This document shows positions 6,142-13,491 of a stretch of DNA of 15,290 nucleotides, piece after piece. The position numbers were made by a program, and so were the translations under genes. The DNA lies in the NCBI GenBank assembly GCA_016931365.1, contig JAFGEY010000168.1, positions 1-15,290 of the forward strand. The letters run 5' to 3'. The stretch is from Anaerolineae bacterium (GTDB lineage Bacteria; Chloroflexota; Anaerolineae; JAFGEY01). Below the pieces are notes generated by a model. It had not been told where the DNA came from. It saw nothing but the letters and a program-made list of their open reading frames with translations, and ran no database searches. How positions within the stretch are numbered: position 1 is the stretch's first letter; the number at the start of each line of letters is the position of its first letter.

Positions 6142-6972
6142 TCACATATGTAAATCGTAATCAGTCGACGGAACCTGAATTTTGAAACGATGAGGTTTTT
6201 TCCCGTCTTCTGTCACTTCCAATGTGTACTCTCCCGCCCGAAGCCGGCCCACTGCAAACCGCCCCTCCGCCTGAAGCAGCACCTCGTCGCCCCGCTCGAC
6301 CAGGATCGCCCGCATCGTCTCCAGCGGACGATCGCTATGAAGTGTCCCACCAATAGTCCAGAACCGCTCTGCTTCAGTATCAAGTTGCTGCAACCACGGC
6401 AGTCCTGCCTGGCCGAAACGCAACTCGCGCGTCCGCACCAGCGGCCCGGTGATGGGCAGGTACGGATTGAGTGCCAGCGTGATCACACAGGCAATGGCTG
6501 GTCGAATTTCATTGTCAAGCACATTCCAGACATCGGTTGGGCTGCGAAATTCATCGATTTGCGCCACCATCAACGGCAGCGGGACGGGTTGCGCGTGCAA
6601 GCTCTCAGGCAAAACGCTTTCAGGGAGATGTGGGTAGCGAAACAAGGACATCAAGGCACGAGACAACAAGTGATGTTCGTCGTCCGGTTCTGCCGCCCAA
6701 GCGGTAATTATGTAATGCAAGTCCACCCGCACCGGTTTGCGGCGCTGCGTCACCGTGCCGTCCTCATTGCGCGTGGTCTCCCAGAGTGGTTGGGCCTGAC
6801 GCAGTTTTTGGTTTTCCCTCACGTCATAGAGAAACAGGTTCAGCGTCGGACGACTCAAGCGTGCCGACCATTCGCGTTTGGGTTGATCAAATGCGATGTC
6901 GATTTCGCCGTTTTTGATGGGCATTTCCTGGATCAGCAACTGCCGCAAGGCTTCGTCTAGATCGTCGATCAC
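6142..6972 (-). CDS. DUF4255 (Pvc16/Afp16-like) tail terminator protein
   Basis: The 276-residue protein matches the DUF4255/Pvc16 N-terminal family: IDDLDEALRQLLIQE at the start, DIAFDQPKREWSARLSRPTL, then the hallmark NLFLYDVRENQKLRQ, a basic stretch, LHYIITAWA (about 90-98), EHHLLSRALMSLFRYPHLP and a small beta-rich C-terminal domain (EYTLEVTEDGKKPHRFKI). Family members cap the tube and sheath end and set tail length (Afp16). The start is GTG at 6972, six bases after GGGAG; an overlapping ATG is immediately followed by TGA. It begins 18 bases after the ATPase stop, so the two are one transcript. An intrinsic terminator follows at once. The beta-rich C-terminal part is an addition beyond the core domain. 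Confidence 0.92.
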   Translation of the reverse strand: MIDDLDEALRQLLIQEMPIKNGEIDIAFDQPKREWSARLSRPTLNLFLYDVRENQKLRQAQPLWETTRNEDGTVTQRRKPVRVDLHYIITAWAAEPDDEHHLLSRALMSLFRYPHLPESVLPESLHAQPVPLPLMVAQIDEFRSPTDVWNVLDNEIRPAIACVITLALNPYLPITGPLVRTRELRFGQAGLPWLQQLDTEAERFWTIGGTLHSDRPLETMRAILVERGDEVLLQAEGRFAVGRLRAGEYTLEVTEDGKKPHRFKIQVPSTDYDLHM

Positions 6973-6990
6973 ATTTCACTCCCTACAGGC

Positions 6991-9186
6991 TTAACTTGGA
7001 ACAAACGTCATATCCTTTTCATTCACCAGCCGACCAATTTTTTGCAGTTCTCGTCGCGTGCCATGAAGCAGATGCGTCATCATAATTATGCGCCCATCCG
7101 CTGCGGCCAAGTAGGCCGCACTGACGATGATGTTGCGAATGTTGCCTCCGGCCAGCTTGAAGCGACGGGCCAACAAATCAAAGTCCACATCTGGGCTGCA
7201 AGGCACATTCGAGGGAAAGAGAGTTTGCCAGATGCGTAGCCGATATTCTTCCTCCGGGAAAGGGAAATCAACCGAAAATTGGAGCCGCCGCGTAAAGGCC
7301 TCGTCCAGATTTGCGCGCAGGTTTGTGGCCAAAATGGTGATCCCGTTGTAAATCTCCATGCGTTGCAGCAAATAGCTGATCTCAATATTGGCATAGCGAT
7401 CGTGGGCATCTTTGACCTCAGAGCGTTTGCCAAAAAGCGCATCGGCCTCATCGAAAAAGAGGATCGCATTGCTGCTCTGCGCTTCGTTAAAGATTTTTTC
7501 CAGGTTCTTTTCAGTCTCACCGATGTATTTGCTGACTACCGTCGAGAGATCGATCTTGTACAGGTCGAGTCCCAATTCGGCCGCAATCACCTCGGCGGCC
7601 ATCGTCTTGCCTGTGCCCGGCGGCCCAGCAAAGAGTACGGTAATCCCGGCATTGGAAACCAGTTTTCTCCTCAATCCCCACTCATCTAGCACAACAGCAC
7701 GCCCTCGTACCGTATCGACAATTTCGTGAAGCAAAGTCAATTGATCGTCGGGCAAAACAATATCCGCCCAGCCGTAGTGAGGCTCAATCTTGCGAGCCAG
7801 GCTGGATAGTTTGGGATTGGAATGCATTCGAGCCGAAACAAAGAGGTCATGAACCTGCAATGACCGCTGTTGCCGCACAGCAATATCTCTGGCCGAGGCA
7901 ACCGCATCGCGGATTTGCCCACTGCTTAACGCAAACTGACCGGCCAGCGCCTCAAGATTGTCCTGTTCTATTTCAGTTGGATACAAGTAATGCGCCCACA
8001 ACGCTGCGCGTTGAGCATAATTGGGAATATCAAACTCGAACCAGAACAACGGACGCTGGCGGTCGATACCTGTTGACTGCCACGCGTTTTGGCTGGCGAC
8101 AATGACCAAATCAGAAAAAGTGTACAATTCAACCAGCACAGCATGCAAAAGCGCATAATCGTCGCGGGCCTCAATGGCGTCCCAGCCCCATAAAAAGGGA
8201 ATCGCGCAGGTCAAGCGCGCATCTCGCAAGGCAAGGTGTACAACATAAGCAGCATCCAGGCCGCTGGCAAGAGCATCAGACAAATTCACGGTCAGCAGCG
8301 GGCGATCCATCCATGCTGTGCACAATCTTGCTGCAGCTTCCTGAGCAGTTCGATCTTGACCGCAAAAAGCAACAACCGGATACACAGATTCTGAAGAGGG
8401 TTTTATATCTGTCAGTTCGCCGACAACACCGCCCGCCAGCAGCTCATCTGTCTCGCTTTCCTGGGAGCGGCTTAATGTTGCATACGCCGCCAAATCAGCA
8501 TGCGGCTCATACCGGCCCAACAACCAGGCCACGATGGCATCGTCGGGCAGCAAGATCTGGCTTAGCAAGGACGTCTTGCCCGCGCCAGACTCAGAAACGC
8601 GCTCGATCAGCCGATATTTGATCAAAGGCGCATGATCGGCAAAATGTTCCAGGGCCAACAACCGTTGCAGACCCGGTTCGCACAACAGATCGAGCACCAA
8701 ATTGACCGTGGGATGCTTGCGTGTCACGTCGTCTTGCAAATAACCGTACAGACGCTCGTAGCGAAGATCGAGAGTGGGAGCCAGACAAATCAGAAAGGCA
8801 TCTAGCTCGAAACGATCCAGTCCGAATGTGGCCATCAAGTGGAGAAGCGGAGGAGTTTGCTCTGCCTGGCTGAACTGTTGAGCCAACAATTCAACTTGAT
8901 GCGCTGCTTGTTCTTCCGCCTGCGCAAAAACCTGGAACTCATCCGGAGGCAGGATTCCCGCATATCCCCAGTTGCTTCCCAGAGGACGCGCCAGCAGTTC
9001 CGCTGCTTCAGCGTCGGAAACATAGAGACCACGAAAAGCATCGTTGGGATCTTGCCCGGCGACTTGCCAGAGCCGAAACTGACGATGAATCCTCACATCG
9101 ATCCGCGCCAGTTCTGCCTGCAAATACGCCAGACAATCAACCGATGCATCACTATGAAAAGAGCTTACACTCACTCTTGATGACAT
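6991..9186 (-). CDS. AAA+ ATPase of the contractile injection system (Afp15/Pvc15 type)
   Basis: The 731-residue product carries a complete C-terminal AAA+ module: Walker A GPPGTGKT (521-528), Walker B ILFFDEAD (575-582), sensor 1 ILATN (618-622), arginine-finger region FTRRLQF (631-637) and sensor 2 GGNIRN (680-685). The N-terminal half has an alpha-helical region (1-200) and a degenerate AAA-like domain (about 265-400) without usable Walker motifs. This matches the large CIS ATPases adjacent to Afp16-like genes, which are needed for particle assembly or release, with the exact step unresolved. ATG 9186 is preceded by GAGG about seven bases away. A strong promoter with a palindrome lies 50-80 bases upstream. 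A single active module and the tail-gene context argue against a proteasome- or FtsH-type role. Confidence 0.93.
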   Translation of the reverse strand: MSSRVSVSSFHSDASVDCLAYLQAELARIDVRIHRQFRLWQVAGQDPNDAFRGLYVSDAEAAELLARPLGSNWGYAGILPPDEFQVFAQAEEQAAHQVELLAQQFSQAEQTPPLLHLMATFGLDRFELDAFLICLAPTLDLRYERLYGYLQDDVTRKHPTVNLVLDLLCEPGLQRLLALEHFADHAPLIKYRLIERVSESGAGKTSLLSQILLPDDAIVAWLLGRYEPHADLAAYATLSRSQESETDELLAGGVVGELTDIKPSSESVYPVVAFCGQDRTAQEAAARLCTAWMDRPLLTVNLSDALASGLDAAYVVHLALRDARLTCAIPFLWGWDAIEARDDYALLHAVLVELYTFSDLVIVASQNAWQSTGIDRQRPLFWFEFDIPNYAQRAALWAHYLYPTEIEQDNLEALAGQFALSSGQIRDAVASARDIAVRQQRSLQVHDLFVSARMHSNPKLSSLARKIEPHYGWADIVLPDDQLTLLHEIVDTVRGRAVVLDEWGLRRKLVSNAGITVLFAGPPGTGKTMAAEVIAAELGLDLYKIDLSTVVSKYIGETEKNLEKIFNEAQSSNAILFFDEADALFGKRSEVKDAHDRYANIEISYLLQRMEIYNGITILATNLRANLDEAFTRRLQFSVDFPFPEEEYRLRIWQTLFPSNVPCSPDVDFDLLARRFKLAGGNIRNIIVSAAYLAAADGRIIMMTHLLHGTRRELQKIGRLVNEKDMTFVPS

Positions 9187-9234
9187 AGACCAGCCTCAAT
9201 CCATAGCTCACCCCCCCAGGACAATGAACTATGA

Positions 9235-9264
9235 TCATGATATCATGAAAAGGCCCCTTGTCAA
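9235..9264 (-). promoter_or_regulatory. Promoter of the ATPase operon with a 14-bp palindromic operator candidate
   Basis: On the minus strand TTGACA (9264-9259, perfect -35) and TATCAT (9242-9237) are 16 bases apart. The perfect palindrome TCATGATATCATGA (9235-9248) covers the -10 and the end of the spacer. A repressor dimer bound there would block the polymerase. The distance to the ATPase start leaves a leader of about 45 bases. Confidence 0.55.
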
Positions 9265-9303
9265 CGCCTTTTGCGAGTTCTCACCAAGGATACGCGATCG
9301 AAT

Positions 9304-9777
9304 TCAAAAAAACACCAAATACAGCACCACAGCGGCGACGATCAAAAACACTGCAAGCAGTACGATCCACAGCACGAGCATTTGGAGACTTTTCTTCTTG
9401 GCCGTCGAGCCCGGAACCTGACCAAGCATCCCGACAAAGGTCACGTTGGTATTTGAAGAAGCCGTATGTTGGCGTTCTACTTGAATCAAATTGACGGCGA
9501 TGTCGCCGATTCGGAGCGGGTGCCCCCATCGCCACAGTGTTGGTACGTTGGGCTCCAGTCTAGCATCGCCCAGATAGGTACCGTTGGCGCTACCAAGGTC
9601 GGTTACGTAATAATCCTGGCCCTGGCACGTAATCCGGGCGTGGTTGCGCGAAACGACAGGATAAGCAAGAACCAAGTCACTTTCTGTGCCGCGACCAATC
9701 GTCAGCCCTTGTTGGGTCAAAGGGCGTACACGCTGAATGCCATTAGGCTCAACAATAGAGATCCGATCTTGGTTCAT
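9304..9777 (-). CDS. FHA-domain protein with a C-terminal transmembrane anchor
   Basis: I start at ATG 9777 (MNQDRISIVEPNGIQRV) because GGGAGG lies seven bases upstream; the frame is open further but encodes nothing FHA-like. The 157-residue protein has a complete FHA fold with phosphothreonine-binding signature GR (28-29), SRNHA (43-47) and NGT (65-67). A polar linker of about 30 residues follows, then KKK and a hydrophobic segment (LVLWIVLLAVFLIVAAVVLY, about 134-153) at the very C-terminus. This predicts a tail-anchored membrane protein with the FHA domain in the cytoplasm. FHA domains bind phosphothreonine peptides, so it could recruit a phosphorylated partner to the membrane. It lies 117 bases upstream of the ATPase gene in the same direction. 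A role in the injection system is inferred from location only. Confidence 0.9.
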   Translation of the reverse strand: MNQDRISIVEPNGIQRVRPLTQQGLTIGRGTESDLVLAYPVVSRNHARITCQGQDYYVTDLGSANGTYLGDARLEPNVPTLWRWGHPLRIGDIAVNLIQVERQHTASSNTNVTFVGMLGQVPGSTAKKKSLQMLVLWIVLLAVFLIVAAVVLYLVFF

Positions 9778-9825
9778 CACACTGCCTCCCTTTTTGTTGG
9801 TTGGGGTTTGTTTTAGTGTATATGA

Positions 9826-9840
9826 ATTCGCTATGCGAAT
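9826..9840. promoter_or_regulatory. Inverted repeat in the FHA/sugar-acid divergent region
   Basis: ATTCGC-TAT-GCGAAT is a perfect 6-bp-arm inverted repeat about 50 bases upstream of the FHA start. On the minus strand a TTGACT lies upstream and TATACA just downstream, though no pair with ideal spacing is present. It resembles a regulator site between divergent genes. Confidence 0.35.
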
Positions 9841-9942
9841 AAATAACGAGAAAGTCAACAGTCTCAATCTTGCGAGATGAAACCAAACCATGCGAGTACA
9901 TAGCTTACACTAACACAGATCGGGAAAAAATGCAATCCCTGT

Positions 9943-9971
9943 TTGCCACCGAACCACATTTTAGGTACAAT
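9943..9971 (+). promoter_or_regulatory. Sigma70-like promoter of the sugar-acid operon
   Basis: TTGCCA (9943-9948) and TACAAT (9966-9971) are spaced by exactly 17 bases, upstream of the 10039 gene. The start would fall near 9978, giving a leader of about 60 bases that ends in AAGGAG and ATG. Confidence 0.6.
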
Positions 9972-10038
9972 TCACGACTGACACAATACTTGTCCGCGCA
10001 GAAAGGCCTCACAATGAAAGCAATTAAGGAGAATACCC

Positions 10039-11052
10039 ATGTCCAAACCAAGAATCCCTGTAAAAGCTGGTCTGAAAATCGCCTACCAGGCTCCGCCGGA
10101 GCCGACCCAGGACGACATCAACTTTATCCGTCGTATGGGCATCGAATATGTGGTGCTGTGGACGCGCGCTGAAAAGGCCAGCGCCGAGTATTATGCCAGC
10201 CGCAAAGCCCTGTACGGCCAATACAGCATCAACGTCTACGGCTTTGGCGATACCGATGTCCACAATCAGGATGCGATCGTGCTCGGTCTGCCCAACCGCG
10301 ACGCCAAAATCGAGGAATACAAGCAGCATATCCGCAACCTGGGCGCGGCGGGCATTCCCTACACTACCTATGCTCACATGGCCAACGGCATCTGGAGCAG
10401 CGAAGCGGAGTCGACGCGCGGCGGCGCGCGCGCCCGCGCCTTTGACCTATCCCAAGCCCAGACCGGGCACTGGGCCGGCGAGAAATACAGCATGCCGCTC
10501 ACCCATGGCCGCACCTACACTGAAGACGAAATCTGGGCCAACTATACGTATTTTATCAAGCAGGTTGTGCCCGTCGCCGAGGAAGCAGGCGTGCGTATCG
10601 GCATCCACCCCGACGACCCGCCGGTGCCCGAATTGGGCGGCATCCCGCGCTGCATTTTCAGCTCCTTTGAGGGTTACAAGCGCGCGCTCGATATCGCCGA
10701 CAGTCCCAACGTGGGGATGTGTCTGTGCGTTGGCTGCTGGCTGGAGGGCGGCGACTCGATGGGCAAGGACGTGCTAGAGACGATCCACTATTTTGGTGGG
10801 TTGGGCAAGCTGTTCAAGGTTCACCTGCGCAACATCGACCAGCCACTGCCGCATTTTGTGGAGACCTTTCTCGACAACGGCTATTATGACCTCTACAAGG
10901 TAGTCAAGGCACTGCGCGAAGTCGAGTTCAGCGGTGTGCTGATCCCCGACCACATCCCCTTGATGGATGACGACCGCCGGGTCGGATCGGCGTACAGCAT
11001 CGGCTATATGAAGGCTCTGGTCGAGCGCGCCAATCAAGAGGTCGGCAGATGA
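10039..11052 (+). CDS. Mannonate dehydratase-family protein (UxuA-like TIM barrel)
   Basis: The 337-residue protein shows the UxuA signature IHPDDPP (189-195), a Cys-rich CLCVGCW segment (228-234), VHLRNI (261-266) and IPDHIP (302-307). H190, a Cys of that segment, H262 and D304 correspond in order to the His-Cys-His-Asp metal site of characterised mannonate dehydratases. Those convert D-mannonate to 2-keto-3-deoxygluconate using Mn2+ or a similar divalent ion. It is shorter than E. coli UxuA (394) and near the low end of the family, so a related sugar-acid dehydratase or epimerase activity is possible. ATG 10039 has AAGGAG eight bases upstream. It overlaps the next gene by ATGA, indicating translational coupling. 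Confidence 0.85.
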   Translation: MSKPRIPVKAGLKIAYQAPPEPTQDDINFIRRMGIEYVVLWTRAEKASAEYYASRKALYGQYSINVYGFGDTDVHNQDAIVLGLPNRDAKIEEYKQHIRNLGAAGIPYTTYAHMANGIWSSEAESTRGGARARAFDLSQAQTGHWAGEKYSMPLTHGRTYTEDEIWANYTYFIKQVVPVAEEAGVRIGIHPDDPPVPELGGIPRCIFSSFEGYKRALDIADSPNVGMCLCVGCWLEGGDSMGKDVLETIHYFGGLGKLFKVHLRNIDQPLPHFVETFLDNGYYDLYKVVKALREVEFSGVLIPDHIPLMDDDRRVGSAYSIGYMKALVERANQEVGR

Positions 11053-11810
11053 TCAAATTCTCAGGGCGAAACCAACCGCTGTACGCCAAGTATTCAATCC
11101 TCGACGCGTTAAAGGTGATCAAACGACTCGGCTTTGACGGCGTGGAACTCTGCCTGGAAGTCGATGAACTGGCCCCAAAGACGCTGACCCAGGCGCTAAT
11201 CGTTGCAATCCGCACAAAAGTCAACGCGCTTGACCTGTCGCCGCACGTGATCGGCTATCACAAAGACTATATCTATGACGACGACCTTTTTGCGCAAACC
11301 CAGATGGCGATCCGCCTCACGCCAGAGTTTGGCGCCAACATTTTGCTCTTTTCCGGCGCCACGGCGAAATCGGAGGATGCCTGGCCGAGGATGATCGCGC
11401 GCACGCGCGCCCTGGTCGCCCTGGCTGAAGAGTATGGTGTGATCCTGGCCCAGGAATTCGAGCCGAATTTCATCGTCGGCTCGACTGCCAACCTGCTGCG
11501 CATGTTCGACGAAATCCCATCGCCCAACCTGCAGGCCAACCTCGACCTGGGGCACGTCTTTTTGTGCGATCCCGACCCGCAGGCGGCGATCCGGCAGTTG
11601 AAAGGCCGCATCGTCCACGGCCACGTAGAGAATATGGCGGCCGGCGTCCACGACCACTTGCTGCCGCAAGAAGGCGATATGAACCTGAGCGTGTATTTGC
11701 GCGCATTGGTCGAAATCGGTTTTGACGGCGCACTGGCGCTCGACCTGTACAAGCAAGATTACGAGGCGGTTGCGGGGGAAGCAATTACCTATCTGAGAAA
11801 TTTGATGTAA
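11049..11810 (+). CDS. Sugar phosphate isomerase/epimerase-like TIM barrel protein
   Basis: This 253-residue protein belongs to the xylose isomerase-like TIM barrel superfamily (AP endonuclease 2 type). Evidence: IKRLGFDGVELCLEVDEL (25-41), catalytic-looking E136 in LAQEFEP, D166 and H169 in NLDLGHVFL, and H190/H192 in IVHGHVENM. The last usual metal-binding Glu appears to be Asp232 (ALALDLYK). The family interconverts keto/aldo sugars or epimerises them, with substrate not predictable from sequence. It begins inside the stop codon of the dehydratase gene (ATGA), so both are made together. A Gfo/Idh/MocA dehydrogenase follows 42 bases after its stop codon. The trio resembles catabolic loci for uronates or inositol-like sugars. 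Confidence 0.85.
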   Translation: MIKFSGRNQPLYAKYSILDALKVIKRLGFDGVELCLEVDELAPKTLTQALIVAIRTKVNALDLSPHVIGYHKDYIYDDDLFAQTQMAIRLTPEFGANILLFSGATAKSEDAWPRMIARTRALVALAEEYGVILAQEFEPNFIVGSTANLLRMFDEIPSPNLQANLDLGHVFLCDPDPQAAIRQLKGRIVHGHVENMAAGVHDHLLPQEGDMNLSVYLRALVEIGFDGALALDLYKQDYEAVAGEAITYLRNLM

Positions 11811-11852
11811 CGGTAAGGGCGTCATTACGCCGCCCCACAAAGCGAGGTGCCT

Positions 11853-12833
11853 ATGAAAACGATCCATTGGGGGATCATTGGCTGTGGCAGCGTGACCGAA
11901 GTCAAAAGCGGTCCGGCGCTGCAAAAGGCAGAGCATTCGGCGCTGGTCGCGGTGATGCGCCGCAACGGCGCGCTGGCCGAGGATTATGCCCGCCGGCACG
12001 GCGTGCCACGCTGGTACGACGACGCACAAAAGCTGATCGACGATCCCGAGGTCGACGCAGTGTACGTTGCCACGCCGCCATCGACACACGCAGAATACGC
12101 CATCCGTGTCGCCCAGGCCGGCAAGCCGGTCTATGTCGAAAAGCCAATGGCCCGCACCTACGCCGAATGCCAGCAGATGATCGCCGCGCGCGAAAAAGCG
12201 GGTGTGCCGTTGTTTGTGGCCTACTATCGACGGCGGCTGGCCCGCTTTCTCAAAGTCAAGGAATTGGTCGAAACCAGCGCAATCGGTGAGGTGCGCTTTG
12301 TGCAGATCACACTCTACCAAAGCCCACCACCAAAAGGCTACGACCCGGCCAACCTGCCCTGGCGCATCATTCCTGAAATCGCCGGAGGTGGACTGTTCCT
12401 CGACCTGGCCTCGCACGCCCTGGATGTGCTCGACGACATCCTGGGGCCAATTACCGAAGCTCAGGGCAGCGCATCCAACCAGGCAGAACTGTACGCGGCA
12501 GAGGACATCGTCGGCGGGATTTGGCGGCATCAATCCGGCACGCATGGCGTAGGAATATGGTGCTTTACGGCGGGCGATCAGGTCGATCTGATCGAGATCG
12601 TCGGTAACCGGGGCAAGATCACTCTCTCGACTTTTGGCACCGAGCCGGTACGTCTGATCACGCAAGAAGGCCTGATCGAGTTCGCGCTCGACACGCCGCA
12701 ACACATCCAGCAGCCGCTGATCCAGACGATAGTCGACGAGCTGAACGGCGTCGGACAATGTCCCAGCACCGGCGTCAGTGCAGCGCGCACCAGTTGGGTG
12801 ATGGATCAAATGCTGGCAGCATATCGCAAATAA
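11853..12833 (+). CDS. Gfo/Idh/MocA family NAD(P)-dependent oxidoreductase
   Basis: I choose ATG 11853 (MKTIHWGIIGCGSV), since the in-frame GTG at 11847 is itself part of the GAGGTG ribosome-binding site. The 326-residue protein has the N-terminal Rossmann motif GIIGCGSVTEVKSG (8-20), the diagnostic EKP motif (96-98), YYRRR near 124 and the C-terminal-domain LASHALDVLDDILG (185-198), where H188 and D191 fit the usual catalytic positions. Members oxidise or reduce sugars, inositols and their derivatives. As third gene of the operon it probably supplies the redox step for the same substrate. A palindromic repeat follows the stop codon and may end the transcript. Substrate cannot be named. Confidence 0.93.
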   Translation: MKTIHWGIIGCGSVTEVKSGPALQKAEHSALVAVMRRNGALAEDYARRHGVPRWYDDAQKLIDDPEVDAVYVATPPSTHAEYAIRVAQAGKPVYVEKPMARTYAECQQMIAAREKAGVPLFVAYYRRRLARFLKVKELVETSAIGEVRFVQITLYQSPPPKGYDPANLPWRIIPEIAGGGLFLDLASHALDVLDDILGPITEAQGSASNQAELYAAEDIVGGIWRHQSGTHGVGIWCFTAGDQVDLIEIVGNRGKITLSTFGTEPVRLITQEGLIEFALDTPQHIQQPLIQTIVDELNGVGQCPSTGVSAARTSWVMDQMLAAYRK

Positions 12834-12838
12834 AGGCG

Positions 12839-12903
12839 CACAGGATGAAACAGGATTCTCAGGATTGAATCATATCCATCCTGTTCATTTTGTTAATCCT
12901 GTA
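12839..12903. repeat. CAGGAT/ATCCTG palindromic intergenic repeat
   Basis: Between two convergent genes, three left-hand copies of (A)CAGGAT at roughly 10-base steps (ACAGGATGAA, ACAGGATTCT, CAGGATTGA) face right-hand copies of ATCCTG(T) (ATCCATCCTG, TTAATCCTGT). The whole can fold into an imperfect hairpin on either strand. From memory, similar elements are widely dispersed in several bacterial phyla. Likely roles are a bidirectional transcription end or a REP-like repeat. Confidence 0.7.
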
Positions 12904-12916
12904 CAGTGCTCTTTTC

Positions 12917-13210
12917 TCACCCCAGGCAAATCCAGGTTGCCTCGGTATTGGTGCGCAGGCCGTGCTCGATCCACGGATCGATGACGATCAGATCGCCGCT
13001 TTCGACTGAATGATCGACGCCATCCAGCGAGACGATCGCCTCGCCGGCAGTCAAAAACCACAGTTCGGATCGCTCGTGCTTGTGCGGATTGAACGGGTTA
13101 TCAGGCGTGGTCACGCGAGTAACAAAGTGCTTGACAACGATTTCGCGTCTACCCAGTTCATAAGGACGCCGCCCATTTTTCACCTCAATTTCACTGGCCC
13201 TGAGAATCAT
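12917..13210 (-). CDS. Small single-domain cupin protein
   Basis: I start at ATG 13210 (MILRASEIEVKNGRR), where GGAGG lies five bases upstream; the frame extends further but codes a Cys-rich, unlikely N-terminus. The 97-residue protein is a minimal cupin: motif 1 H43-K-H45-x3-E49 (PHKHERSELWFLTAGEA) and motif 2 DPWIEHGLR with H83, completing a 3-His/1-Glu metal site. Cupins of this size bind small sugars or act as isomerases or dioxygenases. It is convergent with the sugar-acid operon, so it may act on a related sugar, but it has its own promoter. It ends 14 bases from the palindromic repeat. Confidence 0.87.
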   Translation of the reverse strand: MILRASEIEVKNGRRPYELGRREIVVKHFVTRVTTPDNPFNPHKHERSELWFLTAGEAIVSLDGVDHSVESGDLIVIDPWIEHGLRTNTEATWICLG

Positions 13211-13240
13211 ACCAACCTCCAATTTTTCAAGTGCCCGACA

Positions 13241-13296
13241 CCTGTGACAGGCATCCACGACACAATAACATACCACGCGCCGGCCCGGTTTGTCAA
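13241..13296 (-). promoter_or_regulatory. Cupin promoter with a downstream palindrome
   Basis: On the minus strand TTGACA (13296-13291) and TATGTT (13272-13267) are 18 bases apart, upstream of the cupin start. A small palindrome CCTGT-G-ACAGG (13241-13251) lies just past the expected start of transcription and could be an operator. Confidence 0.5.
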
Positions 13297-13366
13297 CTCG
13301 AATGACAAGCGTTCGGAATGTTACACTAAAAAGCCAGTTTGGGCTTTAGCCCTCAACTCAACGAGT

Positions 13367-13395
13367 TTGACACCTCTTTTATTATGTGGTATGCT
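13367..13395 (+). promoter_or_regulatory. Sigma70-like promoter of the flavin/iron-sulfur oxidoreductase gene
   Basis: TTGACA (13367-13372, perfect) and TATGCT (13390-13395) are separated by 17 bases. Transcription would start near 13402, about 90 bases before the ATG at 13492. It diverges from the cupin promoter 70 bases away. Confidence 0.65.
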
Positions 13396-13413
13396 CTGAA
13401 ACATAAAGTGCAA

Positions 13414-13469
13414 TGGCGCACTGACAAGGAACGCGCCACAAGGGCCTCGGCCTTTCTCTGGCGCGTTCC
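13414..13469 (+). promoter_or_regulatory. Structured 5' leader with two mutually exclusive stems
   Basis: GGAACGCGCCA (13428-13438) pairs perfectly with TGGCGCGTTCC (13459-13469), an 11-bp stem with a 20-base loop that holds AAGGGCC/GGCCTTT. GCGCCA (13433-13438) can instead pair with TGGCGC at 13414-13419. No T run follows the main stem, so transcription termination is not obvious. A translational or stability role is possible, and I recognise no known riboswitch class. Confidence 0.5.
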
Positions 13470-13491
13470 GCTTTCAACAGGACAATCGAGG

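Noticed and set aside
8563..8592. SGAGKTSLL in the ATPase N-terminal half as a second P-loop
   Set aside because: The Gly expected five residues before GK is a Ser, no Walker B partner follows, and the segment precedes the degenerate AAA-like region.
10015..10172. Leader frame starting at ATG 10015 before the mannonate dehydratase gene
   Set aside because: It runs out of frame through the ribosome-binding site and into the real gene, with no Shine-Dalgarno or conserved sequence of its own.
11196..12809. 537-codon minus-strand open frame
   Set aside because: Opposite two clear enzymes (isomerase and Gfo/Idh/MocA), in the mirrored frame of GC-rich genes; His/Gln/Arg-rich and without recognisable domains.
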